64,000 nucleotides of DNA from Sinimarinibacterium arenosum (GTDB lineage: Bacteria > Pseudomonadota > Gammaproteobacteria > Nevskiales > Nevskiaceae). The notes below the pieces were generated by a model. That model searched no databases, was not told where the DNA came from, and was given only the letters and a program-made list of their open reading frames with translations. The translations under genes and the position numbers were made by a program. Below, in pieces: positions 29,526 to 39,242 of this stretch. The first letter of the stretch is position 1. Each line of letters opens with the position of its first letter. The stretch is taken from NCBI RefSeq assembly GCF_005047655.1, contig NZ_SUKF01000007.1:124001-188000 (forward strand), given 5' to 3'.

Positions 29526-29545
29526 TTGCCCGTTGCTGAGGTACG

Positions 29546-29576
29546 CACAGCCGGCTCCGCGACGGGGCCGGCTGTG
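29546..29576 (+). terminator. Stem-loop after metY
   Basis: Perfect 10-bp arms CACAGCCGGC and GCCGGCTGTG with an 11-base loop, 20 bp after the metY stop. Only TTG follows, so it is a poor intrinsic terminator by itself. Confidence 0.5.
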
Positions 29577-29761
29577 TTGCGATGGCCCCTCAAAAACCGG
29601 ACACACGCGCCGGTGTTCGCGGCGGAAAAACCGGTCAGCTTCGGTTCAGTCTGCGGCAAGTTCCGCGGCGTAAGCTGCGCCGTTGCATTGACGGCGGTTG
29701 GCGTGGTGCCGCGCCGCCGCCGCTGCTCTAGACTGATCAAGGTCGTTTCGAGGAATTCGTT

Positions 29762-30541
29762 GTGCATCGTCTGATGGTTCTGGCGGCGGTTTTCTGTGCG
29801 GGTTGCGCCAGCTATGCCGCGCCGGGCGGGCCCGCGCCCATGGCGGCGCTGGTTGCGGTCGAGAATGCCGATGGGGCGCCGCTGCCGCCGACCGTGAACC
29901 GTCCGGTCAGCGTGAATCTGGTGCGGGTGCAGGCGGCGGACTATGCCGCGCTGTCGGCGGATCGGGTGGCGACCGGCGCTTTCAGCGTGGTGATGCCGAC
30001 CGAGCGTGCGGCGCGGCCCTTGAAGACGGTGGCGCGCTGGCCGCTGGTGGAGAAGGTCGAGACCTTGCGTCCGGCGTTGCTGCCGGAGCGCCTGAATACG
30101 CTGGACGATCTGCGGCTGGCCGCGGCGAAGAATCTGGCGGATCTGCTGATCGTCTATACGGTTGATACGCGCTTTGAACTCGACGGGCGTGCGGTGGAGC
30201 CGCTGGCGGACCTGCCGACTGGCAAGGCGCCGGACGGCAATGCCGCCATCACGTCCGCGGCATCGGTGGTGCTGATCGATGTGCGCACCGGTTTTCGATA
30301 CGGCAGCACGCAGGCGAGTGCGCGCACTGACGATCTGTCCGGGGCGTGGCTGACCGGCACTTCACTCGACCGGAAACGTCTGGACACCGAGCAGCTGGCG
30401 ATCGATGCGCTGCTGTCGGACGCGGAGAAAATCTGGCGCGGTGTGGTGGCTTACGACGTGTCCGGCGGCGCTGCCCCGGACCTCGGCGACGACACGCCTG
30501 CCGCCGTGGATGCTCTGGATTCCGCTCGGGGTGGCGCATGA
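29762..30541 (+). CDS. Lipoprotein of unknown function
   Basis: Not recognised. 259 residues with a lipoprotein signal (lipobox FCAGC) starting at a GTG. The mature part is Ala/Asp-rich with a segment LADLLIVYTVDTRFELDG followed by SVVLIDVRTGFRYGSTQASA, suggesting a beta-rich fold. The stop overlaps the start of the next gene (ATGA at 30538-30541), so the two proteins probably work together at the envelope. Confidence 0.72.
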   Translation: MHRLMVLAAVFCAGCASYAAPGGPAPMAALVAVENADGAPLPPTVNRPVSVNLVRVQAADYAALSADRVATGAFSVVMPTERAARPLKTVARWPLVEKVETLRPALLPERLNTLDDLRLAAAKNLADLLIVYTVDTRFELDGRAVEPLADLPTGKAPDGNAAITSAASVVLIDVRTGFRYGSTQASARTDDLSGAWLTGTSLDRKRLDTEQLAIDALLSDAEKIWRGVVAYDVSGGAAPDLGDDTPAAVDALDSARGGA

Positions 30542-33099
30542 ACCTTCGACGCTGCCTGTTGCTGATTGCATTGCTGCTGAGCACAAACGCGCGTGCCGGC
30601 GGACCGGCGCCGTTCGATCTGACGGGCCCCGTGCTCGACATGGTAGTCACGCGCGGCACGATGATTCTGCCGGCGTCGGAGGTGCCGCACCTGGCCGTGG
30701 GCGACCGCATCTGGATCAAGCCGGAATTTCCGGAGACGCAGTCGGCGCACTATCTGATGGTCGCGGTGTTTCTCAGTGGTCCGACCAATCCGCCTCCGGA
30801 GAACTGGTTCTTTGCGTGCAAGACCTGGAAAGGCCCTTGCGCCAGCGAGGGTCTTACGGTCACGGTGCCGAAGGGCGCGCAGCAGGCGCTGGTGTTTCTG
30901 GCGCCTGAAACCAGCGGTGACTTCAAAGGCATCATGAACGCGGTACGCGGCAAGCCGGGCGCGTTCGTGCGGGCGACGCAGGATCTGAATCAGGCACAGC
31001 TCGATCGCTCGCGTCTGGAACGGTATCTGGCGGCGGTGCACCACTTCGAGCGCGGTGATCCCGCAGCGCTGAAGCAGGCGGCACCGCTGCTGGCGCGCAG
31101 TCTGGCGATCAAGGTGGACGAGCGCTGTCTGGACCGGATTCCGCAGTTGCAGGCGGCGTGCCTGACCGAGAACCAGGACGCGTTGATTCTCAACGACGGC
31201 CACAGCATGTCGATCGCGCAGACGCTGACGTCAGGCCCGGTGGCGGACCTGGTGATGGCGGCCAGTGCGACGCCGGAGCTGGGTTACGGCGTCTACAGCC
31301 CGTATATCGCTTCGGTGCTGGACATCGTGCGCATCTTCGATTCGTTTGGCACGGCGCTGTACCAGTACATTCCGGCGCTGACCTCGTTCCGCGACGACAA
31401 GCTGGCGTTGACGCTGAACACGCCGCCGTCGTTCCGTGATCCGAAATCGGTGCTGGTGGTGGGGCTGCCGGCGATCGAAGCACCGCATCCGCCGCCGCTG
31501 CGTGCGGTCAATCCGGCGGACATCTACTGCGCCAATCGCGACGAGCTGGTATTGCCGGTGGAAGGCGCGCCGCTGGCGTTTTCAACCCGCTACGCCCACG
31601 ACCTGACGCTGAACCTGAGTGGTGACAACGGCAAGACCGTGCGCCTGCCGGCACTGGCCGACGCCACCCGCGGCGGCTACGTGGTGCGCACGACCGGGCT
31701 GAAGTCGGCGGGTCTGGGCGACACCCTGACCGGCGTGCTGCAGGGCTACTGGGGTTTCGATCTGTATCAGGGCCCGCGCTTCCAGCTCAAGAACGCGCGG
31801 GCGACGAACTGGGCGCTGGGCGACGACGACACCGACGCGCTGGTGGTCGGACGCCCCGACACGATTCATCTGCGAGCGGACAGCGTCAGCTGCGTGGACG
31901 AGATCATGCTGCGCGACGCCACCGGCAAGGAATTGAAGGTGGACTGGAAGGTGTCGCGGCCGGGCGAGGTCGAGGTGACCCTGCCGTTGCAGCATGCCGA
32001 GCCCGGTGCGATGACGGTGCTGGTCGGACAGTCCGGGGTCAGCGAGCCGCATTCGATTCCGATCCGTGTGTTTGCCAGCGCATCGCATCTCGATGGCTTT
32101 GCGATTCACGCGGGCGATAGCGAGGGCCAGCTCCGCGGCAGCCGGCTCGATCAGGTGGCGAGCCTCAGCGTCGGCGATATCCAGTTTGTCCCCGGAACAC
32201 TGGCGACGCAGGGTCCCGGCGATGTACTGACGATGGTCGCGCAGAACGCTGATGCGGTTGCGAGTCTGGTGGCGGGCAGCACGCTGACAGCGCGGGCGCA
32301 GTTGAGCGACGGGCGCAGCATGGACGTGGCCGTCACCGTGGAGCCGCCGCGTCCGAGCGTGACTCTGATCGGTCGCAGCATCATCCGGCCACAGAACCAG
32401 GATGGGGGTGCCAGCACGATCAAGCTCGGCGACGCGGATCAGCTGCCGCAGAACGCGCGCCTGGTGTTCTCGATCCGCGCTCAGGCGCCGGCCCTGTATC
32501 AGCGCGCTGAAGTGATCGACATTGCCGCGAGTGACGAGGCGTTCTCGACCACCTTGAGCATCGCCAACGGCGGCGTGCGTCTGGAAAACAAGAGTGTGGC
32601 ACTGGTGACGCTGGAGCCGGCCAAGGCCTTCGGTTTTTCGGCGTTCGGCCCGTTGAAGTTTCGCGCGCGGATCGGGGACGTTGCCGGAGACTGGCAACCG
32701 CTGGCGACGCTGGTGCGCTTGCCGCAACTCAATGCGCTGGAGTGTCCGCAGGACACCGAGCGTGCCTGCAAGCTTTCCGGCAGCGATCTGTTCCTGATCG
32801 ACGCCGTGTCCGGCAATGCCGGCTTCGATCCCGCGGTGCGGGTTTCGGACGGCTTCCCCGGTGCCAGTCTGCCGGTGCCGCATCCGCAGGCCGGTACGTT
32901 CTACATCCGCTTGCGCGACGATCCTGATGTGATCAATCCGGTGAGCATGAGCGTGCAGGTCCTGCCGCCGGCGCCGGATGAAATCCCCGCGGTGCCGGCG
33001 TCATCCGGCGACGCCGCGCAGAACGCGGTACAGGCTCCGATGTCCTCGGTGCCGGCTGCGCCTGCTACGTCGGCACCGGACGCTGCGACCACCCCTTAG
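30538..33099 (+). CDS. Large secreted protein of unknown function
   Basis: Not recognised. 853 residues with signal peptide (about 1-20, ending TNARA), several Cys residues (for example CKTWKGPC), a long beta-rich region that looks like several Ig-type or beta-sandwich modules (about 380-790), and an Ala/Pro/Ser-rich tail of about 45 residues. The ATG overlaps the upstream lipoprotein stop; the longer frame to 30346 is read-through. With the lipoprotein it forms a two-gene envelope unit. Confidence 0.72.
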   Translation: MNLRRCLLLIALLLSTNARAGGPAPFDLTGPVLDMVVTRGTMILPASEVPHLAVGDRIWIKPEFPETQSAHYLMVAVFLSGPTNPPPENWFFACKTWKGPCASEGLTVTVPKGAQQALVFLAPETSGDFKGIMNAVRGKPGAFVRATQDLNQAQLDRSRLERYLAAVHHFERGDPAALKQAAPLLARSLAIKVDERCLDRIPQLQAACLTENQDALILNDGHSMSIAQTLTSGPVADLVMAASATPELGYGVYSPYIASVLDIVRIFDSFGTALYQYIPALTSFRDDKLALTLNTPPSFRDPKSVLVVGLPAIEAPHPPPLRAVNPADIYCANRDELVLPVEGAPLAFSTRYAHDLTLNLSGDNGKTVRLPALADATRGGYVVRTTGLKSAGLGDTLTGVLQGYWGFDLYQGPRFQLKNARATNWALGDDDTDALVVGRPDTIHLRADSVSCVDEIMLRDATGKELKVDWKVSRPGEVEVTLPLQHAEPGAMTVLVGQSGVSEPHSIPIRVFASASHLDGFAIHAGDSEGQLRGSRLDQVASLSVGDIQFVPGTLATQGPGDVLTMVAQNADAVASLVAGSTLTARAQLSDGRSMDVAVTVEPPRPSVTLIGRSIIRPQNQDGGASTIKLGDADQLPQNARLVFSIRAQAPALYQRAEVIDIAASDEAFSTTLSIANGGVRLENKSVALVTLEPAKAFGFSAFGPLKFRARIGDVAGDWQPLATLVRLPQLNALECPQDTERACKLSGSDLFLIDAVSGNAGFDPAVRVSDGFPGASLPVPHPQAGTFYIRLRDDPDVINPVSMSVQVLPPAPDEIPAVPASSGDAAQNAVQAPMSSVPAAPATSAPDAATTP

Positions 33100-33260
33100 T
33101 TCGCATTCGCGCGTCGGTTCGCGTCTGGTCTCCGAGGATGGCCTGAACGGCAGGCGCGGCGCACGTTTTCGCCTGCAGATTCAATTTTCCGTCTTGCGGT
33201 GTGGGCCTGTGTCCCGAACAATTGTCTCCAGCCGGAAGATATCCGGCGTGGAGGAAGGAC

Positions 33261-35528
33261 ATGAAAACAAAAATGGCCGCAGCCCTGGTGGCTGCGTCAG
33301 TGGCTATTGGATTGAGTGCGTGCGGGAGTTCTGCGCCTTCGCATTCGGGCACTCCGGGAGGCGGCAGCAACGGCGGCGCAGTGCAGCTCAAGGTGCTGTC
33401 CAATCGTTCTGACCTGATCAGTGGCGACGACGCGCTGGCCGAGGTGGTTCTCCCCGCTGGCGCCAATGCCTCTGCGGTGAGCGTCAAGCTCAACGGGCAG
33501 GATGTGACGTCGAGTTTTGCCATGAGCGCCGATGGCCGTTTTCTCGGCCTGGTCACCGGCATGGTGATTGGCAGCAATCAGCTCACCGCTTCGTTGTCCG
33601 GCGGGACTGATAGCAGCGCGACGATCATCAACCATCCGAACGGCGGGCCGATTTTCTCAGGGCCGCAGGTCCAGCCCTGGGTCTGCCAGGACGGCGCGGT
33701 TGATGCGCAGTGCAATCAGCCGGCCGAGTACACCTATCTGTACAAGTCGACCAATCCGCTGATGATTGGCCTGCAGCCTTACGATCCGGCGTCGCCGCCG
33801 TCCGATGTGGCGACGACGACAACCGACGATGGCCAGACCCTGCCTTTCATCGTGCGGCAGGAGCGCGGCTACCAGGCACGCGACGAGTACAAGATCCTGA
33901 CCCTGTTTCAACCGGATCAGAGCTGGAATGCCGTGGCCCCGCAGCCGCAGTGGAATCACAAGCTGCTGATCACCCATGGCGGCAGCTGCGGCGTCGATCA
34001 TTCGGTGGGTGGTGCGCCGCTGGACGATTACTCAGGCACGATCCCGGCGAACCCGCTGCTGGAGCAGAGCTACATCGTCGCGCTGGGCCGCGGCTTTGCG
34101 GTGATGTCGACCGCGCTGGACAACCTCGGGCACAACTGCAATCTGGTCACGGCGGCCGAGTCGCTGATGATGGCAAAGGAACGCCTGATCGAGCAGTACG
34201 GCACGCTGCGCTACACGATCGGCACCGGCTGCTCCGGCGGATCGATCACGCAGCAGCATGTGGCGAATGCCTACCCCGGCATTTACCAGGGCCTGCTGAC
34301 AATGTGTGCGTATCCGGATGCGCTCACGACCGGTGCGCAGTTCGCCGATCTGCACATGATGCGTCTGTACTTCGAAGATCCGTCACGGTGGGCGCCGGGC
34401 GTGATCTGGACCGAGCAGCAGTACGCCGATGTCGAGGGCCATATCTCGCATGCCAATGCGGTCGCTGCGGATGAAGGATTCTTCAAGGGTGCGACCGATC
34501 CGACCAATGCCTGCTCGGGTGTCAGTGATGCGGAGCGCTACGATCCGGTCACCAATCCCGGCGGCGTGCGCTGCGGCATCCTGGACTACCTGATCAATGT
34601 GCTCGGCCCGCGTCCGCCGGAAGTCTGGGGTCCGCAGGAGCAGACCGTGGGGCATGGCTTTGGCGGCTTCTTCGCCGACAACACCGGCATCCAGTACGGG
34701 CTCAATGCGTTGCGTGCAGCCAAGATCACTCCTGCGCAGTTCGTCGATCTGAACGTGAAGATCGGGGGTCTCGATATCGACTTCCAGCCGACGGTAGAGC
34801 GGCTGATTGCCGACGAGCCGGCGCTGACCAATGCCTATCGCAGCGGCGGCGTGAATCGCACCGACAACCTGGATCGCGTTGCGATCATCAACTTCACCGG
34901 TCCGGATCCGGGCATCGCACACGATGTCGTTCACGCCTGGTGGACGCGCTGGCGGCTGGATCGTCAGCACGGCAACCACGACAACCACGTGATGTGGGGT
35001 GGGCCGACGCCGCTGATCGGTGACGTGAACTATGTCTACGACGGCCTGACCGCGATGGACCACTGGTTGTCGGCCGTGGAGGCAGACACCAGCTCGACGC
35101 CGCTGCCGCAGAAGATCGTCGCCAACAAGCCGGCCGATGTGCATGACCAGTGCAGCAACGGTGCCGGTGTGAAGCTGCTGGATGAGGTGTGTCCGGAACT
35201 GATCCAGTTCCGCTTCGAGACGCCGCGCGTCGTCGCCGGCGACGTCAAGGAAGCCGACACGATGAAGTGCGTGCTCAAGCCGCTGAACCGTGACGACGAC
35301 TACGGCCTGATTCCGTTCACCGATGCCGAGTGGGCGCAGCTGCAGGCGGTGTTTGCAGGCGGTGTCTGCGACTACACCCAGCCCGCCGTTGATACGCAGG
35401 CGGCGATTCCGTGGCAGACCTATCAGGATGCCTCGGGCACGGTGATCTACGGGGGCACGCCGCTACCTGCGGTGCCGCAGAATTCCGGCGCAGGCTGGGT
35501 CAGTCCGGCGTTCCTCAGCGGCGGCTGA
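33261..35528 (+). CDS. DUF6351 lipoprotein, alpha/beta-hydrolase-like
   Basis: 755-residue lipoprotein (lipobox LSAC) with a Gly/Ser-rich linker, a short beta domain, and a hydrolase-like core: HGGSCG oxyanion region and nucleophile elbow GTGCSGGS with Ser325. Family DUF6351 is uncharacterised; relatives of this fold act on esters or polyesters. GGAGGAAGGAC immediately precedes the ATG, deciding the start over the longer frame. Followed by a strong terminator at 35548. Confidence 0.85.
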   Translation: MKTKMAAALVAASVAIGLSACGSSAPSHSGTPGGGSNGGAVQLKVLSNRSDLISGDDALAEVVLPAGANASAVSVKLNGQDVTSSFAMSADGRFLGLVTGMVIGSNQLTASLSGGTDSSATIINHPNGGPIFSGPQVQPWVCQDGAVDAQCNQPAEYTYLYKSTNPLMIGLQPYDPASPPSDVATTTTDDGQTLPFIVRQERGYQARDEYKILTLFQPDQSWNAVAPQPQWNHKLLITHGGSCGVDHSVGGAPLDDYSGTIPANPLLEQSYIVALGRGFAVMSTALDNLGHNCNLVTAAESLMMAKERLIEQYGTLRYTIGTGCSGGSITQQHVANAYPGIYQGLLTMCAYPDALTTGAQFADLHMMRLYFEDPSRWAPGVIWTEQQYADVEGHISHANAVAADEGFFKGATDPTNACSGVSDAERYDPVTNPGGVRCGILDYLINVLGPRPPEVWGPQEQTVGHGFGGFFADNTGIQYGLNALRAAKITPAQFVDLNVKIGGLDIDFQPTVERLIADEPALTNAYRSGGVNRTDNLDRVAIINFTGPDPGIAHDVVHAWWTRWRLDRQHGNHDNHVMWGGPTPLIGDVNYVYDGLTAMDHWLSAVEADTSSTPLPQKIVANKPADVHDQCSNGAGVKLLDEVCPELIQFRFETPRVVAGDVKEADTMKCVLKPLNRDDDYGLIPFTDAEWAQLQAVFAGGVCDYTQPAVDTQAAIPWQTYQDASGTVIYGGTPLPAVPQNSGAGWVSPAFLSGG

Positions 35529-35547
35529 TCCCGCTTTGATGGTTCCG

Positions 35548-35581
35548 ACCGGCGGCACGCCCAGCGTGCCGCCGGTTTTTA
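35548..35581. terminator. Rho-independent terminator, possibly bidirectional
   Basis: 13-bp arms ACCGGCGGCACGC and GCGTGCCGCCGGT with loop CCA, then a T-run. Lies between the convergent DUF6351 gene and the small membrane-protein gene. Confidence 0.88.
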
Positions 35582-35593
35582 TTTGGGCTCGCG

Positions 35594-36001
35594 TCAGACC
35601 GCAGCGGTTGCCGGCGCCGCGCTGCGCGTCATTGCCATGCGGATGACCCAGGCGCCGAGCACGATATCGATCCCGGCGCAGAACGCCGGCCACCAGCTGG
35701 GCACGCCGCTGTTGGTGATGATGTGCGGGTGGACCCAGTCGAACACGCCGTGCAGCACGATGCCGATGCCGACCCACAGCAGGCGCGTATAGGCCCCGAT
35801 CACGGCGACTGCGGTGAACAGGGAGGCTGCGATGATCTCTGCGACGATGCCTTCGCCGGCCATGAAGGCGAAGAACACGTAATAGGCCGCGATGAAGATC
35901 AGCACGGTCGGGTAATAGCTGCGGTCGCGGTCAAATGCGATGAGCCGCGCCGCCAGTGCCATGCTCACGCCTGAAACGATTCCGATGATCAACGGCAGCA
36001 T
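35594..36001 (-). CDS. Small multi-pass membrane protein
   Basis: Not assigned to a family. 135 residues with about four or five hydrophobic segments (LPLIIGIVSGVSMALAARLI; YYPTVLIFIAAYYVFFAFMAG; IVAEIIAASLFTAVAVIGAYT; LLWVGIGIVLHGVFDWVH; AFCAGIDIVLGAWVI). The ATG at 36001 is the first start next to the hydrophobic N-terminus. About 50 bp downstream of the VIT1-like gene on the same strand, so possibly co-transcribed. Confidence 0.75.
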   Translation of the reverse strand: MLPLIIGIVSGVSMALAARLIAFDRDRSYYPTVLIFIAAYYVFFAFMAGEGIVAEIIAASLFTAVAVIGAYTRLLWVGIGIVLHGVFDWVHPHIITNSGVPSWWPAFCAGIDIVLGAWVIRMAMTRSAAPATAAV

Positions 36002-36050
36002 GTGCGTTCCTCCGGCGTGGTGCGGCGTGGTGCGGCGTGGTTGGGTTGCG

Positions 36051-36740
36051 TCAGGCGGCGACGCCGAAGAGTGCGCCGACCCCTGCGGTGAGCGCCATCG
36101 CCAGCGCACCCCAGAACGTCACGCGGGATGCCGCCGATGCCACCGGCGCGCCACCGGCACGCGCGCCCAGTGCGCCCAGCAGTGCCAGGAACAGCAGCGA
36201 GCTGCTCGATACCGTCCACATCAGCAAAGCGCTCGGGATCACCGCCGTCACCAGCAGCGGCAGCGCGGCGCCGACGGCAAACGTACCGGCCGAAGCCAGC
36301 GCTGCCTGGACCGGGCGGGCGGTCAGAATCTCGGAGATGCCCAGTTCGTCGCGTGCGTGTGCGCCGAGCGCATCGTGCTGCATCAGCTGGGTGGCGACCT
36401 GCGACGCGAGTGCGGCATCGAGCCCGCGCGCCATGTAGATCTCGGTCAGCTCCTCGTGTTCGTGCACCGGATTGGCTTCCAGCTCCCTGCGCTCGCGATC
36501 CAGGTCGGCACGTTCGGTATCCGCCTGCGAGCTGACGGAGACGTATTCGCCTGCGGCCATCGACATCGCGCCGGCGACGAGTCCGGCGACGCCGGCCACG
36601 AGAACGCCCTGCGTGCTCGCGCCGGACGCGGCGACGCCCAGCACCAGGCTGGCGGTTGAAACGATGCCATCGTTGGCACCGAGAACAGCGGCGCGCAGCC
36701 AGCCGATCCGGTGCGTCTTGTGACGCTCGATATGTCGCAT
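36051..36740 (-). CDS. VIT1/CCC1-family iron/manganese transporter
   Basis: 229-residue membrane protein with the VIT1/CCC1 pattern: N-terminal LRAAVLGANDGIVSTASLVLGVA, a second helix pair with MSMAAGEYVSVSSQADTE, a cytoplasmic metal-binding helical region rich in Glu (ERRELEANPVHEHEELTEIYMARG), then three C-terminal helices. Family members move Fe2+ or Mn2+ out of the cytosol. Start at 36740 matches the usual N-terminus. Confidence 0.9.
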   Translation of the reverse strand: MRHIERHKTHRIGWLRAAVLGANDGIVSTASLVLGVAASGASTQGVLVAGVAGLVAGAMSMAAGEYVSVSSQADTERADLDRERRELEANPVHEHEELTEIYMARGLDAALASQVATQLMQHDALGAHARDELGISEILTARPVQAALASAGTFAVGAALPLLVTAVIPSALLMWTVSSSSLLFLALLGALGARAGGAPVASAASRVTFWGALAMALTAGVGALFGVAA

Positions 36741-36980
36741 GGGGGAGTGCCTTCGGATTTGCCGCATATGGTACCGCTTGAGGCATGGCCTCAAGGCGAG
36801 GCCGGCAAATCCAAAGCGTGCGACCGGCGAAAGGCGCATAGTGGTTGCGAACGTGTACCGGACTCTGCACGTTGTCGTCACAGCCGCCCTCGTATTCGTG
36901 GCAGCGCACCGGCACTGGACACTCTCGTCGGGGCGCTTTGCAGCACTTTCGTTGTAGCCCGCCGGGCTAGAGGCCACACC

Positions 36981-37277
36981 ATGTCGACACCAGAATCCCA
37001 AACCAGCGCGTCGCGTGCGCCGGTTGAGCGTCCGCGCACGCAGAACCAGATCCGCGCCAGCATGCTGACCGATCGCGCGGCCGGCAAAGCGCATTGGAAG
37101 ACGCTGATCGCCGACGCCAAGCTGACCTGGCCGCAGATATCGACCGAAGAGCTGGCTACTGTTCATGGCGAGCGCAATCGGCTGGCCGGCATTGTGCAAC
37201 TGCGCTGTCATCTCAGCCGCGAAGCGACCGATATCCAGGTGCGCGCGTTTCTCGACAAGCACGCTATCAAGGCGTGA
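36981..37277 (+). CDS. CsbD-like small stress protein
   Basis: 98 residues. After an unstructured N-terminus comes a CsbD-like block: WKTLIADAKLTWPQISTEEL, then GERNRLAGIVQLRCHLSREA and QVRAFLDKH, following the W..L-K..W..L-L..-G.R..L.G..Q-R spacing of CsbD general stress proteins. Diverges from the VIT1-like gene with 240 bp between. Role inferred from family only. Confidence 0.65.
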   Translation: MSTPESQTSASRAPVERPRTQNQIRASMLTDRAAGKAHWKTLIADAKLTWPQISTEELATVHGERNRLAGIVQLRCHLSREATDIQVRAFLDKHAIKA

Positions 37278-37590
37278 TGTGATTGCGGATTACGCCGTCG
37301 ATGCGACGCAGGGCGTCGCGTCAACGGCGCAGGTCTGCCCGCAGGGTGGGCATAGGCTCTGATCGACTGCTCGCTGCGGATATGTGCTTCCAAATTGCGG
37401 TTGGAGCACGCCCGCATGAATAGCGTGCTGTGCGCCGGGATATCGACCGTGGCCGTCCGCTGCGGCGCTGTCGCGGTCGGGATTAGCCGGCTTCCACGGA
37501 ATGCAGCGCGCTGCGCGCGCCTGATACGGATCAACGCCCCGCGCGCACAAATCCGGCACGATCGCGGTTCATCGTGCAGGGGCCGGACCG
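37278..37590. other. Intergenic stretch, nothing recognised
   Basis: About 310 bp between the CsbD-like and APH-AAA genes. Open frames here are short and without family similarity; no clear terminator, repeat or operator was seen. It presumably carries the promoter of the downstream gene. Confidence 0.5.
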
Positions 37591-39234
37591 ATGCCGCACC
37601 GACGGGAGAAAGCCAGGACTGTAGACGGCGCGGGTCATTCTGCATGGCCGGCAGCGCTGCTGAATGCGGCAGCGTACGCGCATCCGGTCGGCGAGGTGCA
37701 GTTGATCGAGACGCATATTTCCTGGGTGTTGCTGACCGGCGAGTGGGTCTACAAGATCAAGAAGCCGCTGGATCTCGGCTTTCTGAATTATTCGACGCTG
37801 GGCCTGCGCCGGCGCGCCTGCGAGGACGAATTGCGGCTGAACGCACGCTTTGCGCCGCAGCTGTATCACGCGGTGGTACCGATCACCGGCACGCCGCAGC
37901 AGCCATGCGTCAATGGCAGCGGCGAGGCTTTCGAGTACGCCGTGCAGATGCGCCAGTTCGACTCGGCGCAGCAGCTCGATCGCCAGCTTGAGGCTGGCAC
38001 GCTGACGCTCAAGGACATGGACGTGCTCGGCGATGCGGTGGCGGCGATGCACCAGCAGGCACCGCCGGCGGATGCTGAGCTGCCTTACGGCTGGCCGGAG
38101 CAGGTGCAGGCGCCGATGCGTGACAACTTCGCGGTGCTGCGCGGCGTCGACGGTGATGCCGATCTGCAGGCCGACCTTGGCATGCTGGAGCAATGGAGCG
38201 AGGCGCAGTTCACCGCGCTGACGCCGTTGCTGCAGCAGCGACGCGAACAGGGCTGGGTGCGTGAGGTCCACGGCGACCTGCATCTGGCCAACCTGGCGCG
38301 GCTGCAAGAAGCCATCGTGCCATTCGACTGCATCGAGTTCAGCCCGGCGCTGCGCTGGAACGACGTCATCAGCGATCTGGCGTTCCTGACGATGGACCTG
38401 GGATTCCGCGGACGGACCGATCTGGCCTATCGCGTACTGAATCGTTATCTGGAGGCTACGGGCGACTACGCCGGCCTGCGCCTGCTGCGCTACTACGAGG
38501 TCTATCGCGCGTTGGTGCGGGCCAAGGTCGCCGCGCTGCGCAGCGCACAGCATGACGGGCCGCAGCGGCTGACGGACCGGGCGCAATGTGTGGCCTACGT
38601 GCATCTGGCCAAGGCGCTGGCGCAGTCGAAGGCCGCCGGGTGGGTCCTGATGCACGGCCTGTCCGGCAGCGGCAAGAGCTGGTTGAGCACGCGGCTGATG
38701 TCGATGCTGCCGGCTGTGCGCGTGCGCTCGGACGTCGAACGCAAGCGGTTGCACGGTCTGGCCGCCGCCGTGCGCACGGATTCCGCCATTGGGGGAGGAA
38801 TCTACGATCCGGCGAGTTCGGTGCAGACCTACGCGAGGCTGATGCAGCTGGCACGATGGATCGTCGAGGCCGGCGAAATCGCGATCATCGATGCGGCGTT
38901 CCTGCGGGCGGCAGACCGCGCAGCGTTCTTCGACGCTGCCGCGACGCAAGCGCTGCCGTGTGTGCTGGTGACGCGACCCGCACCGGTGGAGGTACTGCGC
39001 GCACGGGTCGCCGCCCGCGTGGCGCGCGGTACCGGGGCATCGGAAGCAGATCTGGCCGTGCTTGAGCGCCAGTTGCTACAGGCCGAACCGCTGTCTGCGA
39101 TGGAACACGCTGCTGCCGTCCACGTGCCGGCCGAACGCGGTGACGACGCGCTCGAACCACTGCGCCTGGAACTGATCCGGCACATAAGCTCCAACACCGA
39201 TGCTTCGGTGTGTGGCCGCAGCCCCGTCGAGTGA
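37591..39234 (+). CDS. APH-like kinase fused to AAA (zeta/AAA_33) kinase domain
   Basis: 547 residues. The N-terminal half is an aminoglycoside-phosphotransferase-like domain with the catalytic motif HGDLHLAN starting at His227; the C-terminal half has a P-loop GLSGSGKS (356-363) and resembles AAA_33 nucleotide kinases. This two-domain arrangement is a known conserved family of unknown substrate. The patatin-like lipoprotein starts 9 bp after the stop, so the two are co-transcribed. Confidence 0.88.
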   Translation: MPHRREKARTVDGAGHSAWPAALLNAAAYAHPVGEVQLIETHISWVLLTGEWVYKIKKPLDLGFLNYSTLGLRRRACEDELRLNARFAPQLYHAVVPITGTPQQPCVNGSGEAFEYAVQMRQFDSAQQLDRQLEAGTLTLKDMDVLGDAVAAMHQQAPPADAELPYGWPEQVQAPMRDNFAVLRGVDGDADLQADLGMLEQWSEAQFTALTPLLQQRREQGWVREVHGDLHLANLARLQEAIVPFDCIEFSPALRWNDVISDLAFLTMDLGFRGRTDLAYRVLNRYLEATGDYAGLRLLRYYEVYRALVRAKVAALRSAQHDGPQRLTDRAQCVAYVHLAKALAQSKAAGWVLMHGLSGSGKSWLSTRLMSMLPAVRVRSDVERKRLHGLAAAVRTDSAIGGGIYDPASSVQTYARLMQLARWIVEAGEIAIIDAAFLRAADRAAFFDAAATQALPCVLVTRPAPVEVLRARVAARVARGTGASEADLAVLERQLLQAEPLSAMEHAAAVHVPAERGDDALEPLRLELIRHISSNTDASVCGRSPVE

Positions 39235-39242
39235 GGCTTCGG

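Noticed and set aside
27981-29606. 541-residue minus-strand open frame across metY
   Set aside because: Mirror of the metY codon pattern in a GC-rich gene; no motifs and no ribosome-binding site.
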